Shown here piece after piece: positions 33,961 through 42,530 of a stretch of DNA of 64,000 nt. Position numbers and translations under genes: made by a program. The first letter of the stretch is position 1, and each line of letters starts with the position of its first letter. The stretch is from Mucilaginibacter geliditolerans. Lineage in GTDB: Bacteria > Bacteroidota > Bacteroidia > Sphingobacteriales > Sphingobacteriaceae. Where the stretch lies: assembly GCF_014200495.1 (NCBI RefSeq), contig NZ_JACHBY010000006.1, positions 348,558-412,557 on the forward strand, given 5' to 3'. The notes under the pieces were generated by a model, which saw nothing but the letters and a program-made list of their open reading frames with translations, was not told the origin of the DNA and did not search any database.

Positions 33961-34178
33961 AGAAATTTTATTGAGCCAAAAAAAATGAAAAAATGTTTTA
34001 CTATGCTAGTATCCCGGTAAAAGGTTGGGCTAAAATTGTAATGGATAGTATGGAAACAAATATAAATTACCCTGTATAGTATATCTATATTGTTAACAGG
34101 ATTTTGACAAATAGCAAGGCTCCAAAACTAACGAATTTTAATATTATTTCCATAAATAATATTATTGGCAGGCATATA

Positions 34179-35405
34179 TCAGAATGCTTCACCCAAATTT
34201 AGTGAGAGTGCTGAATAGTTTTTACTAAAACCATAATCAATGGCAATGTTAGTATCGGTTTTTTTATTGAACTTTATACGTAAACCGCCACCGCCCGCAG
34301 GGTGCCAGTATACAAACCGGTTGGTAATAGGTTGGGTAACCGAGTTAACATTGGCAAATAGCACAAAGCCAAACAATCCATTACGGGTAATATCACGCCT
34401 GAATTCAGTTTCATAATAAATTAGTCGCTGCCCCCGGTAGCGGCTCTGCTCAATTCCACGGCCTGAGCGCTGGTAGGGGTCCATGCCTATGCTTGGTAAA
34501 TTAAGATAAGGGGTGCCAGGGGTAAGTGATGTCCAATAATAGGTCCAAAATGCCAGTATATTTTTGGGGCCGGTATGTGTTATAGAAACATATTTTCGCA
34601 CATCAATATATAAGGATTGCCAGTTATTATCACTTCCCAGCGGAACGGAGCTATACCTGTAAATTACGTTTGCATAAAAACCCGGTACCGGGTTGAGGGA
34701 GTTGTTACGTGTATCATATAATAAATTTATAGTAGGGCCGGATGAGAATACGTTTTCGTCTTCAGCTGTTCCATATTTATAGTTAGTAAACTTTCTGAAT
34801 GCGCTTACATCTGCCGGCGTAAGATCAAGATCGATATAAGAATCCAAATCATAGCCAATACCCGCGAAAAAATAATTGGTTATACGTTTAAGCGCACTTT
34901 GGTAAAACCGGATATATTTATAGTTCAGCAAAAAACTATCGCTCTCGGGCTGATTACCACCCAAGCCCCATGTATATTGTGGGTATACCAGGAAACGGGT
35001 ATCGCCCTGAATATTCCAGCTGTTATTATTTAGCCAGACGTTTGAGTGTATAGGCAAACCATATCTGCCTTTGAAATTAAAATAGGGGGTAAAGCTAATA
35101 CTTGAAAGGTTTGTGGTTGCTTGATCGCCCATATAAAAACCCGCAGTTGTAGATGTTATTAAGGCTTTTCCAGGGCCTACTATTGATGAAGAAACAGGCA
35201 GAAAAGAAAAATATAGCCTTTTTCTGCGATTGGTATCCGGTCGCGGTTTACTTATATGAAACAGTTCGCGGCCAATATCAATCAAATCTCTTTTTTGAAT
35301 CGTATCGCGTTTAACTTTTACAGTATCAGCTTTATATTCTGAATTTTGAGCAGCCAGCAAACCGGGTAAAAGGCAGAGGAATAACACCGGTAACTTTCTG
35401 ATCAT
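34179..35405 (-). CDS. BamA/TamA-like outer-membrane protein
   Basis: The 408-residue protein has a signal peptide ending 'PGLLAAQ' and a C-terminal 16-strand-type barrel resembling the Omp85 surface-antigen domain: 'LLYDTRNNSLNPVPGFYANV' (strand with the RN..P..G pattern) and 'YRGQRLIYYETEFRRDI' (the (V/I)RG(F/Y)-like loop replaced by YRGQ) are the best-recognised parts. No POTRA domains are present, unlike full BamA. It could insert or secrete envelope proteins or serve as a pore. It stands alone. Confidence 0.8.
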   Translation of the reverse strand: MIRKLPVLFLCLLPGLLAAQNSEYKADTVKVKRDTIQKRDLIDIGRELFHISKPRPDTNRRKRLYFSFLPVSSSIVGPGKALITSTTAGFYMGDQATTNLSSISFTPYFNFKGRYGLPIHSNVWLNNNSWNIQGDTRFLVYPQYTWGLGGNQPESDSFLLNYKYIRFYQSALKRITNYFFAGIGYDLDSYIDLDLTPADVSAFRKFTNYKYGTAEDENVFSSGPTINLLYDTRNNSLNPVPGFYANVIYRYSSVPLGSDNNWQSLYIDVRKYVSITHTGPKNILAFWTYYWTSLTPGTPYLNLPSIGMDPYQRSGRGIEQSRYRGQRLIYYETEFRRDITRNGLFGFVLFANVNSVTQPITNRFVYWHPAGGGGLRIKFNKKTDTNIAIDYGFSKNYSALSLNLGEAF

Positions 35406-35728
35406 ATTTTTACAACGGGAAATTATAGTTTGTAGTTTTTAATTTAACATAAATTAGAATTCCGGTATGGTAATATAATTAATTTAAAGCTTAATTGTAT
35501 GAATTAACGGCTGATTTAAGGTTTTTTAACACTTTGCGGCTTTTTTATATCGAATTATTGATAGCTAAATTGTTAGATATGCAAAACGTAACCGGCCTGG
35601 GAGGCGTATTTTTTTCGGATACTTACATTTAAAAACTACACTTCCCAATAGTTCGTTTTTACATTCCAACAAGAAAATCATCCTTATCTTCGCCATGAAC
35701 TATCAACTATGATCTATGAACTGACAGC
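35406..35728. other. Intergenic region without a recognisable gene
   Basis: About 320 bp lies between the divergent Omp85-like and exporter genes. I see no repeat of the known families and no convincing TAnnTTTG promoter; AT content is high. Control signals for both genes must be here but are not readable by eye. Confidence 0.4.
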
Positions 35729-36955
35729 ATGACTCGCAAAAGATACTTTTTCCTTATTCTGATATTAGGCACACTTACCGCGCTTAGTCCTTTTTCGATA
35801 GATATGTACCTGCCGGGTTTTCCGGCTATTGCATTGGCCTTGCATACTACTATTGAGCAGGTTGACCGCTCGCTTTCCAGCTTTTTTATAGGCCTGGCAT
35901 GCGGGCAACTGCTTTATGGCCCGCTGATGGATAGGTTCGGACGCAAAAAGCCTTTGTATTTTGGGCTGGGCCTGTATATTTTAATTTCAATAGGTTGTTT
36001 TTCGGCCACTTCAATTAATTTACTGATCATACTGCGCTTTGTGCAGGCTATAGGCAGCTGCGCGGCAGGCGTGGCAGCAATGGCCATGGTGCGCGATATT
36101 TTCCCGGTTAAGGATAATGCCAAAGTTTTTGCATTGTTGATACTGGTTTTGGGTGCCTCGCCCATGATAGCACCTACTGCAGGTAGTTACCTTACCGCGG
36201 CTTTTGGCTGGCAGTCGGTTTTTATAGTGCTGATGAGCATTGCCATATTGATACTTATAGCCGTAATTTTTACCTTGCCCGAGAGTTATGAGAATGATCC
36301 TTCATTCTCATTAAAGCCATTGCCTATTATCACCAACTTTATATCAGTAATAAAGATACCGCAGTTTTATACTTATGCCATTACAACTTCACTGGCATTT
36401 GCCGGGTTGTTTGCTTATGTGGCAGGCTCGCCATCGGTATTCATGGAGTTTTTCCATGTAAGCGGTAAGCTTTACGGGTGGATCTTCGCCGGGTTGTCCA
36501 TAGGCTTTGTAGGTTCAAGTCAGCTAAACAACGTATTAATAAAGTACTATAAAAGCGAGCAAATTGTAATTGTAGCTTTAACCGGGCAGGTAATTGCTGC
36601 CATTGTATTTGTAATAGGTTCATTAAATGGCTGGTTTGGGCTGTACGGTACCATCGCTATGATATTTTTAGTGCTGTGCGGTGTTGGTTTAACTAACCCC
36701 AATGCATCGGCGTTATCACTTGCCCCATTTTCAAAAAATGCCGGTACAGCAGCTTCGCTAATGGGCGCTATGCAGTTGGGTATTGGCGCGATGTCGTCAT
36801 TTGCTATTAGTTTATTCAGCAGCTATTCAGCTATGCCCATGGCGCTGATTATGGCTGTTTCAGCAAGTATCGCATTAATGGTATTACTTATCGGCCGCAG
36901 AAATATAATTGAGCAGGTTGAGGCTGATCCCTCAATGGCAGTTGCGGGGCATTAG
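35729..36955 (+). CDS. Bcr/CflA family multidrug efflux transporter (MFS)
   Basis: The 408-residue protein has 12 predicted membrane helices. The N-terminal 'LTALSPFSIDMYLPGFPAIA' (with the DMYLP sequence) and 'GQLLYGPLMDRFGRKKPLYF' (MFS motif A) are characteristic of Bcr/CflA exporters, which pump drugs and dipeptides out with proton entry. The 'RFVQAIGSCAAGVAAMAMVRD' segment (motif of this subgroup, in helix 4) is present. It is a single gene; the substrate is not known. Confidence 0.9.
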   Translation: MTRKRYFFLILILGTLTALSPFSIDMYLPGFPAIALALHTTIEQVDRSLSSFFIGLACGQLLYGPLMDRFGRKKPLYFGLGLYILISIGCFSATSINLLIILRFVQAIGSCAAGVAAMAMVRDIFPVKDNAKVFALLILVLGASPMIAPTAGSYLTAAFGWQSVFIVLMSIAILILIAVIFTLPESYENDPSFSLKPLPIITNFISVIKIPQFYTYAITTSLAFAGLFAYVAGSPSVFMEFFHVSGKLYGWIFAGLSIGFVGSSQLNNVLIKYYKSEQIVIVALTGQVIAAIVFVIGSLNGWFGLYGTIAMIFLVLCGVGLTNPNASALSLAPFSKNAGTAASLMGAMQLGIGAMSSFAISLFSSYSAMPMALIMAVSASIALMVLLIGRRNIIEQVEADPSMAVAGH

Positions 36956-37030
36956 TAGTCTTTAGTCCGGAGTCTTTAGTCGAAAGAGCACAAATTAGAC
37001 TCCGGACTAAAGACTTCAGACTAAAGACTT
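36956..37030. repeat. Inverted repeat, 'AGTCTTTAGTCCGGAGTC' type
   Basis: AGTCTTTAGTCCGGAGTC (36957-36974) pairs exactly with 36998-37015, with more AGTCTTTAGTC/GACTAAAGACT copies beside it. It covers the end of clpP and the end of the exporter gene, and can act as a bidirectional terminator. Confidence 0.88.
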
Positions 37031-37714
37031 CTCTCCAAGCACTTCATCAATTATCCCAAATTCCTTTGCTTCGCTGGCTATCATCCAATAATCGCGGTCG
37101 CAAACATTGTGTACCTTCTGGTATTCCTGCCCGCTGTGTTTGGCTACGATGTTGTAGAGTTCCTTTTTTACCTTCAATACCTGTATAGCTGTAATTTCAA
37201 TATCCGATGCCGGGCCTTGCACACCACCCAGCGGTTGGTGCAGCATAACCCGTGAATGCGTTAATGCCGCGCGTTTGCCCGCCGCACCTGCACATAGGAG
37301 TATAGCACCCATTGATAGCGCCATGCCTGTACAAATGGTACAAACATCGGGACTAACCAGCTGCATGGTATCATAAATACCAAAGCCCGCATATACGGAG
37401 CCGCCGGGCGAGTTGATATACATCTGTATATCCTTTTTTGAATCGGTGGATTGGAGGAACAGCAGTTGCGCCTGGATGATGTTGGCTATGTTATCATCAA
37501 CCGCTGCGCCTAAAAATATTATGCGGTCCATCATCAGCCTGGAGAAAACATCCATTTGGGCTACGCGCATCTCACGTTCCTCGGTTATGTAGGGTGTCAT
37601 AGCCTGGGGGATGCTGCTGCTTTCAACGCGCGATATGTAATTGTCTATCTGTTCGGTTTTGACATGGCAGTGCCCTGCCGCATATTTGCGGAATTCATTT
37701 TTATCGATATTCAT
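37016..37714 (-). CDS. clpP: ATP-dependent Clp protease proteolytic subunit (divergent paralogue)
   Basis: The 232-residue protein is a ClpP serine protease with the triad Ser134 (in MALSMGA), His159 and Asp208, with the same spacing as E. coli S97, H122 and D171. The usual 'MAASMG' is 'MALSMG', so it looks like a second copy. An N-terminal extension of about 50 residues precedes the core. No clpX or tig lies nearby, the normal place for the housekeeping copy. It is 12 bp downstream of the small protein of the sigma-factor operon, so stress-linked expression is likely. Confidence 0.9.
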   Translation of the reverse strand: MNIDKNEFRKYAAGHCHVKTEQIDNYISRVESSSIPQAMTPYITEEREMRVAQMDVFSRLMMDRIIFLGAAVDDNIANIIQAQLLFLQSTDSKKDIQMYINSPGGSVYAGFGIYDTMQLVSPDVCTICTGMALSMGAILLCAGAAGKRAALTHSRVMLHQPLGGVQGPASDIEITAIQVLKVKKELYNIVAKHSGQEYQKVHNVCDRDYWMIASEAKEFGIIDEVLGEKSLV

Positions 37715-37725
37715 AAAATTTTAGT

Positions 37726-37998
37726 TTATAGGTTGCTGAATAAACGCTTTATTTTCTGGCTGAAACTGGTATGCTCAGGCGCGGTAAATAGTTTTTGATG
37801 TATAGCTTCAATTTCTTTTTTCAATTGTGTGCGACCGTACTGATGTATGACAGTATGGGCTTTTATTTGCCACAGGGCTTTATCCTGTAAAGCAGGCTCA
37901 AGTATCATGTTTGCTTCAAAAAGCAGGGCATTACCGGTATCCATCGATCCGGAAAGGTAGGCATCTATCTGCCGGGTCTCATTCCATGAAGTCTTCAT
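37726..37998 (-). CDS. Small soluble protein after the sigma factor, possible anti-sigma factor
   Basis: The 90-residue protein has no membrane segment. Its first half ('IDAYLSGSMDTGNALLFEANMILEPALQDK', in parts 'IDAYLSGSMDTGNALLFEAN' and 'ILEPALQ') resembles the helical opening of Bacteroidetes anti-sigma factors, which usually reads IxxYLxGxL...FE..L..DP. The gene starts 20 bp inside the end of the sigma gene, a coupled arrangement. It lacks zinc-binding residues and is soluble. The anti-sigma role is inferred from place and partial pattern only. Confidence 0.65.
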   Translation of the reverse strand: MKTSWNETRQIDAYLSGSMDTGNALLFEANMILEPALQDKALWQIKAHTVIHQYGRTQLKKEIEAIHQKLFTAPEHTSFSQKIKRLFSNL

Positions 37999-38506
37999 AC
38001 TGTAATGCTTTTTGTTTAATAGTTTCCCTTACTTTCTCCAGGCATTTATATTTCTGTACAGTTGCAGAGCGCACTCCTGAAAAACCGAATGCAGTAGCGA
38101 GATCTGTTAATGGTAATTGGTCGTAATAAAAACCTTTTAACAGGTCCATACATTTGCTGCCCGCTTTTTCTAAAAAGTGCATAATGCGTTTGGATGACGG
38201 GCTTTCATCCATATCTACTGATACATCAATATTTTCGAGTGGGATGTTTTGATCGTTATCCTGGTATCTTTTTAGCCAGAGATGTTTGGCTATGCCGATA
38301 AGGTAAGCGGTTTCGTTAGTGACGGCATTGATTGTCTTTTCATAATAAATAACCAGCGCATCCTGGAAAACATCCTTCGCTTCATCAAATGAGCCGCCCC
38401 GGCGACTGATATACCCTGCCACAGCAGGAAAAGCCTTTTTATAAAGCCTGATGAAAAGTTCTTCACGCTTTGCAATTAACTGGTCCGGATTGTTCATAGT
38501 TTTCAT
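37979..38506 (-). CDS. Sigma-70 family (ECF-like) RNA polymerase sigma factor
   Basis: The 175-residue protein has region 2 ('LYKKAFPAVAGYISRRGGSF', 'EAKDVFQDALVIYYEK') and region 4 ('DLLKGFYYDQLPLTDLATAF', 'SATVQKYKCLEKVRETIKQ'), joined by a short linker, as in the ECF group. It is the first gene of an operon with the 90-residue protein and ClpP. A motif shared with another gene precedes it at 38545-38573. The start may be ATG 38506 or 38497. Confidence 0.88.
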   Translation of the reverse strand: MKTMNNPDQLIAKREELFIRLYKKAFPAVAGYISRRGGSFDEAKDVFQDALVIYYEKTINAVTNETAYLIGIAKHLWLKRYQDNDQNIPLENIDVSVDMDESPSSKRIMHFLEKAGSKCMDLLKGFYYDQLPLTDLATAFGFSGVRSATVQKYKCLEKVRETIKQKALQYEDFME

Positions 38507-38544
38507 AGATCATCCTTTTTATTAATAAGTGCAATTTAGCGAAG

Positions 38545-38573
38545 AAGTATCACCAATTATTTGAAAAATTATT
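38545..38573 (-). promoter_or_regulatory. Shared motif upstream of the sigma factor operon
   Basis: On the minus strand AATAATTTTTCAAATAATTG followed by GTGATACTT lies about 40 bp before the sigma gene. The same motif with one insertion and one substitution is at 39103-39132, upstream of the gene at 38601-39050. Its placement suggests a promoter or operator used for both. Confidence 0.6.
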
Positions 38574-38600
38574 GCTTTACGGGTGACCTCATGTTGAGTA

Positions 38601-39050
38601 TTAAACTTTTCCGTAAAATTCAGGGTGTTTATTTCTCCAATATTTTTCAAATTCGGCCGTCCTTAACTCATATTTATCAGCATTAAAAAAATCGCTTATC
38701 AAATCATAATTCTCATCAATTACAGATGATACATAAGTTAATTGTTTCTTATAACATTCTTCGAGATCTTTTTCCCTGTGGAAGTATTCTCCTTGTGGAA
38801 CTTTTTCATCGTCTTGTATTAAATAATCTAATAAATTAAAAAGATTTACTTCAAAGTCAGGTTCATCTACCTTATAAAGAGATGTGTAAAGTTCCCGAAA
38901 GTACTTTTCAATTCTAATTGCAATCTTTTCTGAAGCAAATAAAATCATATATGACTCATTTTCATTCAAGTCTGTTTTTCGTTTAAACCCATATGTGTCA
39001 ATAAGTTTTTTAAAAAGCTCATTAATATGTTTTGTAAATATTTGTTCCAT
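38601..39050 (-). CDS. Hypothetical protein
   Basis: The 149-residue soluble protein is rich in Glu, Lys and Tyr and mostly helical, with many aromatic residues ('YFRELYTSLYKVDEPDFEVN'). It has no signal peptide and no family that I recognise. A motif shared with the sigma-factor operon lies about 60 bp upstream, so it may be controlled by the same factor. It is convergent with none of its neighbours; the gene upstream on the same strand is a lipoprotein. Confidence 0.6.
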   Translation of the reverse strand: MEQIFTKHINELFKKLIDTYGFKRKTDLNENESYMILFASEKIAIRIEKYFRELYTSLYKVDEPDFEVNLFNLLDYLIQDDEKVPQGEYFHREKDLEECYKKQLTYVSSVIDENYDLISDFFNADKYELRTAEFEKYWRNKHPEFYGKV

Positions 39051-39102
39051 AAAAAACTATTATACTTCTCTCGAAAAAACACTGGTTTATGAATAATTGT
39101 GT

Positions 39103-39132
39103 AAGTATCACCATTTATTTGAAAAAATTATT
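39103..39132 (-). promoter_or_regulatory. Second copy of the sigma-operon motif
   Basis: On the minus strand AATAATTTTTTCAAATAAAT followed by GGTGATACTT overlaps the stop of the lipoprotein gene and precedes the 149-residue gene by about 55 bp. It differs from 38545-38573 by one extra T and one base. Confidence 0.6.
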
Positions 39133-39523
39133 CCTTCACTGCCGTAACCCTTGTTCCCTCTTCGCCAAGGGTTTCAAATATCAGCTCCTTATCAGTTATT
39201 TCTGATACATAGAATGGGAAAGTACGGGTTTTACCACCGGGTAATATTTCGGTGTAGCGGATATTTATACCATCAAGTACAAATGTGCCGTGCGACAATA
39301 TTTTGCCACCCCATACGATGGTTAAGCTATCGCCTTTTGAAAAACGGATGGATGGGGATTCTTCCTGCAAGGTAGATTTTGATACGCTGTCTGGTGGGGT
39401 TTCATTAGGATTTTCTACCTTAATATACTTCCAGGTGCCGTACAGGTTTTCGGGTTTGAGAGCCGGTTTGCAGGCTGCTATTAAAAGCATTAAAATAATA
39501 GCAGGCAATTTGTATTTTTTCAT
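39128..39523 (-). CDS. Lipocalin-like lipoprotein
   Basis: The 131-residue protein has a lipoprotein signal with lipobox Cys at about residue 18 ('LLIAACKPA'). Then follow 'LYGTWKYIKVENP' and beta-rich strands ('SLTIVWGGKILSHGTFVLDG', 'INIRYTEILPGGKTRTF'), consistent with a small lipocalin-like fold. The lipid anchor would hold it in the inner face of the outer membrane or at the surface. No specific ligand can be named. Confidence 0.75.
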   Translation of the reverse strand: MKKYKLPAIILMLLIAACKPALKPENLYGTWKYIKVENPNETPPDSVSKSTLQEESPSIRFSKGDSLTIVWGGKILSHGTFVLDGINIRYTEILPGGKTRTFPFYVSEITDKELIFETLGEEGTRVTAVKE

Positions 39524-39573
39524 ATAGATAATTGCCTGCTAAATTAAGAAAATGGGACGTAATTAGGCGATGA

Positions 39574-39738
39574 TTACAAATGATGCCTCAAAGGCTTGCT
39601 CATTCGTGATTCGGCCTGCTTCACTTCATCCTTTTCGCTCAGGGGCCTGTCGGTTTTTAATCCACCATTGTTAAGTGTAGTACTACGGGTGAGGTCTTTT
39701 TTGTCACCCTGCTTTGCTTGCTCTGCTTTCGTTTTCAT
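39574..39738 (-). CDS. Small basic/charged protein
   Basis: A 54-codon frame from ATG 39738 to TAA 39574 encodes a charged, probably disordered peptide (opening MKTKAEQAKQGDKKDL, ending MSKPLRHHL). It is below the length that is easily trusted. The codon pattern and the fact that it fills an otherwise empty stretch support it. No family is recognised, and it could be a chance frame. Confidence 0.4.
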   Translation of the reverse strand: MKTKAEQAKQGDKKDLTRSTTLNNGGLKTDRPLSEKDEVKQAESRMSKPLRHHL

Positions 39739-39915
39739 CGCTGTAGGTTTAAAAGAAAAAATTAGAAATATATTGAGTTAAGGTATTACAATTTCAACGT
39801 TGCAAAAGTTTTTATCCTATTGTCATAAAAATGCTTGTTTTTATACTGATGAGGGCATTTTTGTTAATTAAGGTTAAAAGTTTAGGGTGCAAGAGCTTTT
39901 TTTATAAATTTAAGC

Positions 39916-40641
39916 ATGTCAAGGTGTTATATCCTAATTTTTGTTGTTTTTTTTACTTCATCGTTTTCGCATGCGCAATCGGTGATCAAAGGCCGGGTGT
40001 TTGAAAATAAGACGCGTATTTCGCTGGCAGATATCCAGATACAAAATCAAACCAATAAAGCATTTACAACTACTGATGAAAAAGGCAAATTCTCAATTGC
40101 TGCCAAAGCCGGGGATGTGTTGATATTTAAAGGCTTTGCCTACCTGCCAGATACCGTATTGCTAACTGATATGCACGAGCGTGAAATATTCTTAATGCCG
40201 CATCAGAATTTTTTGGAGGAGGTGAAGGTAGAATCAGATACTACCCAAAACCTTAACAATTATTACGACCCCAGATTTCATGGGCAAACCGTGATTTATC
40301 AACATGATGCCAATATGAATTATACCGGGGGAATAGCCATAAGGATGTGGTACTGGAAAAAGGATGAGCACAAAAGGGAACGACTGGCAAAGGAAATAAA
40401 GGAAGAAGAGGAGAGGGATAAAGTAGCCAGTGTGTTTACGCCGAAAAATATTGCGCAATACGTGCCTTTAGGAGGAAAGGATATGAATGGCTTTTTGGTG
40501 CTGTATACACCCGATACCAAGGTTTATTTCGCCAATAATTTTAACCTGCTCAGTTATTTAAATGATTGTTACCAAAAATATTTAAAACTGCCTGAGGATA
40601 AAAAGCACCCGGTTAAGCTGACGGAATTGACGGGAAAATAA
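39916..40641 (+). CDS. Carboxypeptidase-like regulatory domain protein
   Basis: The 241-residue protein has a signal peptide (ends 'SSFSHAQ') and a CarboxypepD_reg-like domain (about residues 22-95): 'VIKGRVFENKTRISLADIQI', 'TTDEKGKFSIAAKAGDVLIF' and 'PDTVLL'. Such domains occur at the N-terminus of many Bacteroidetes outer-membrane receptors, but here no receptor barrel follows. The C-terminal part is charged and unlike known folds. The product is probably envelope-localised; function unknown. Confidence 0.75.
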   Translation: MSRCYILIFVVFFTSSFSHAQSVIKGRVFENKTRISLADIQIQNQTNKAFTTTDEKGKFSIAAKAGDVLIFKGFAYLPDTVLLTDMHEREIFLMPHQNFLEEVKVESDTTQNLNNYYDPRFHGQTVIYQHDANMNYTGGIAIRMWYWKKDEHKRERLAKEIKEEEERDKVASVFTPKNIAQYVPLGGKDMNGFLVLYTPDTKVYFANNFNLLSYLNDCYQKYLKLPEDKKHPVKLTELTGK

Positions 40642-40642
40642 A

Positions 40643-40713
40643 AGAGACGCAAGATATTCCGTCTCTACGGGGCGATATTGTAAATGAAAAGAGACGCAAG
40701 GTATTGCGTCTCT
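40643..40713. repeat. Two copies of an 'AGAGACGCAA' palindrome
   Basis: AGAGACGCAAGATATTCCGT plus CTCT (40643-40666) and AGAGACGCAAGGTATTGCGT plus CTCT (40690-40713) are two hairpins 24 bp apart. They lie between convergent genes and may terminate both transcripts. Confidence 0.85.
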
Positions 40714-40743
40714 ACAGTTGATTAATATTGTAAATACAGGCTG

Positions 40744-41739
40744 TTATTTGCCTTGCGCTTTCTTTATGCTGTCGGCTTTTGCCTTTGCGCGATCCTTAAA
40801 GAAACCTTTCAGTAAAAAATTGTGTTGGGCTGCCTCCAGATCATCATTTAATTTGATGGTGGCCTGCTGTAGATTAGCTATCGAGCTTCTTACCTGTTCA
40901 GCACTTTTAGGGTCGTTGAGCAATACGCCAACCGCATTATCCTTGCTATTGAGTTTATCGGTGGTTGTTTTAAGATTCTCAGTTATAGCATTAGCGTTAG
41001 TTGCTGCAGCCTGGAACTGGTTAGCTGCTGCTTTCAACCTGTTAAAAGTTGTGGTATCAGTAAATAATTTATCAGCAAGGCCGCCTTTGGTGTTCATGGT
41101 ATTGCTGAAAGTATTCAGTTGTTTTGCCATAAGCGCCGCGCTGGCAGTGGCAATTTGTAAATTACGCATTGATGCTTTCAGCTGCACGGCCATGGTGCTA
41201 TCCGCCATTAACGTACCAACTGTACCTTTGCCCTGTAATATTTTATGGCTCAGTAATTTAAAATCGCTGGTTATTGATAGCAGGTTCTCATTGTTTTGCT
41301 GCAGGGTTTTCATCATATCATCAGTTGATAATAGTTTTGCAGCCTGTAATTGATCACCATCCTGTACAATAGGGGCACCGGGGCTGCCACCATCAATCAC
41401 GATGATCTTGTTACCGATAAGTCCGTCGGAACCGATGTGCACACCTGCATTGCGGTGAATGTATTGCTGCGAGTTTTCATCGATGCTCATCCGCACCCTA
41501 ACTTCTGATGTGCCTACAAAGCGGATCTCTTTTATAGTACCTACTTTTACGCCTGAAAACCACACGTTATTACCTGGTTTTAAACCGGCAACATCATCAA
41601 ACACAGCGCTGATGTGTATGCTTTTGGCAAAGCTTTTCGACTGGCCCCCCAGTGTAAAAACGCCAATGATGAATATTGCCAGCCCAAGAGCTAAAAATAA
41701 TCCAACAATTATGGCCCGCCTATTTTCTTTTGCATCCAT
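40744..41739 (-). CDS. mlaD: MlaD-like MCE-domain protein
   Basis: The 331-residue protein has one N-terminal membrane helix (about residues 10-30, 'VGLFLALGLAIFIIGVFTLG') and an MCE domain (about 36-125, 'SAVFDDVAGLKPGNNVWFSG', 'VKVGTIKEIRF', 'DGLIGNKIIVIDGG'). A long helical region (about 150-320) follows, as in longer Bacteroidetes members that may form a shuttle tube. It binds phospholipids in the periplasm and works with the MlaF and MlaE proteins encoded upstream, at 12 bp and 5 bp gaps. Confidence 0.9.
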   Translation of the reverse strand: MDAKENRRAIIVGLFLALGLAIFIIGVFTLGGQSKSFAKSIHISAVFDDVAGLKPGNNVWFSGVKVGTIKEIRFVGTSEVRVRMSIDENSQQYIHRNAGVHIGSDGLIGNKIIVIDGGSPGAPIVQDGDQLQAAKLLSTDDMMKTLQQNNENLLSITSDFKLLSHKILQGKGTVGTLMADSTMAVQLKASMRNLQIATASAALMAKQLNTFSNTMNTKGGLADKLFTDTTTFNRLKAAANQFQAAATNANAITENLKTTTDKLNSKDNAVGVLLNDPKSAEQVRSSIANLQQATIKLNDDLEAAQHNFLLKGFFKDRAKAKADSIKKAQGK

Positions 41740-41751
41740 GGTATGGTAAAT

Positions 41752-42525
41752 CTATTTTATAAAATTATAATCAAAAAATGGTTTAACTCTGCTGTCGTTC
41801 GTATCAAAAACCTGGTCAAATGTGCCTTCACGCTGAAACTGTCCCTCCAACAGCATCGCTATCCTGTCGCCGGTTGATTTGGCGCAGGTAAGGTCATGCG
41901 TAATGATAATGGATGAGGTATTATAACGCTGTTGCACCTCGTTTATCAGGTCGTTTATTTCAATACAGGTTATTGGATCGAGCCCGGCTGTAGGTTCATC
42001 ATACAGCATTATTTCGGGGTTCAGTATCAGTGTACGGGCTATGCCTATACGCTTACGCTGCCCGCCCGAAAGCTCCGACGGCATTTGATTGATGGTTTGC
42101 GACAGCCCAACCGCTTCAAGTACCGATTCAACATTGGTATCTATTTCCTTACGGGTGATACCCTTACGATTACGCACCAGCGGAAATTCAAGGTTCTTGC
42201 GCACCGTCATACTATCGTACAAGGCGCTGTTCTGAAAAGAAAAGCCTATCCTTATGCGCAACGCCTGCAGCTCGCGGTCGTTTAGTTTGGATATATCCTC
42301 ACCTAAAACCTCCACTTTGCCCTTATCGGGCGACAACAAACCGGAAATGATCTTTATCAATACAGATTTACCCGTACCCGAACGGCCAAGCACCACCAGG
42401 TTCTCGCCCTGGAATAATTCAAGGTCGATACCGCGCAATACCTCGTAATCATCAAAAGCTTTTTCAAGCCCGTGAATACGGATAACCGCGTTGTTGTAAT
42501 CTATATTTGCCTTTCCCTTTTCCAT
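41752..42525 (-). CDS. mlaF: MlaF-like ABC transporter ATP-binding protein
   Basis: The 257-residue protein has the full set of ABC motifs: Walker A 'GRSGTGKSVLIK' (about residues 48-59), signature 'LSGGQRKRIGIARTL' (about 150-164), Walker B 'ILLYDEPTAGLD'-type ('MLYDEPTAGLD', about 173-183) and the H-loop 'IIITHD'. It powers lipid movement with MlaE and MlaD. The gene is 5 bp after mlaE. Confidence 0.93.
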   Translation of the reverse strand: MEKGKANIDYNNAVIRIHGLEKAFDDYEVLRGIDLELFQGENLVVLGRSGTGKSVLIKIISGLLSPDKGKVEVLGEDISKLNDRELQALRIRIGFSFQNSALYDSMTVRKNLEFPLVRNRKGITRKEIDTNVESVLEAVGLSQTINQMPSELSGGQRKRIGIARTLILNPEIMLYDEPTAGLDPITCIEINDLINEVQQRYNTSSIIITHDLTCAKSTGDRIAMLLEGQFQREGTFDQVFDTNDSRVKPFFDYNFIK

Positions 42526-42530
42526 GTCGC

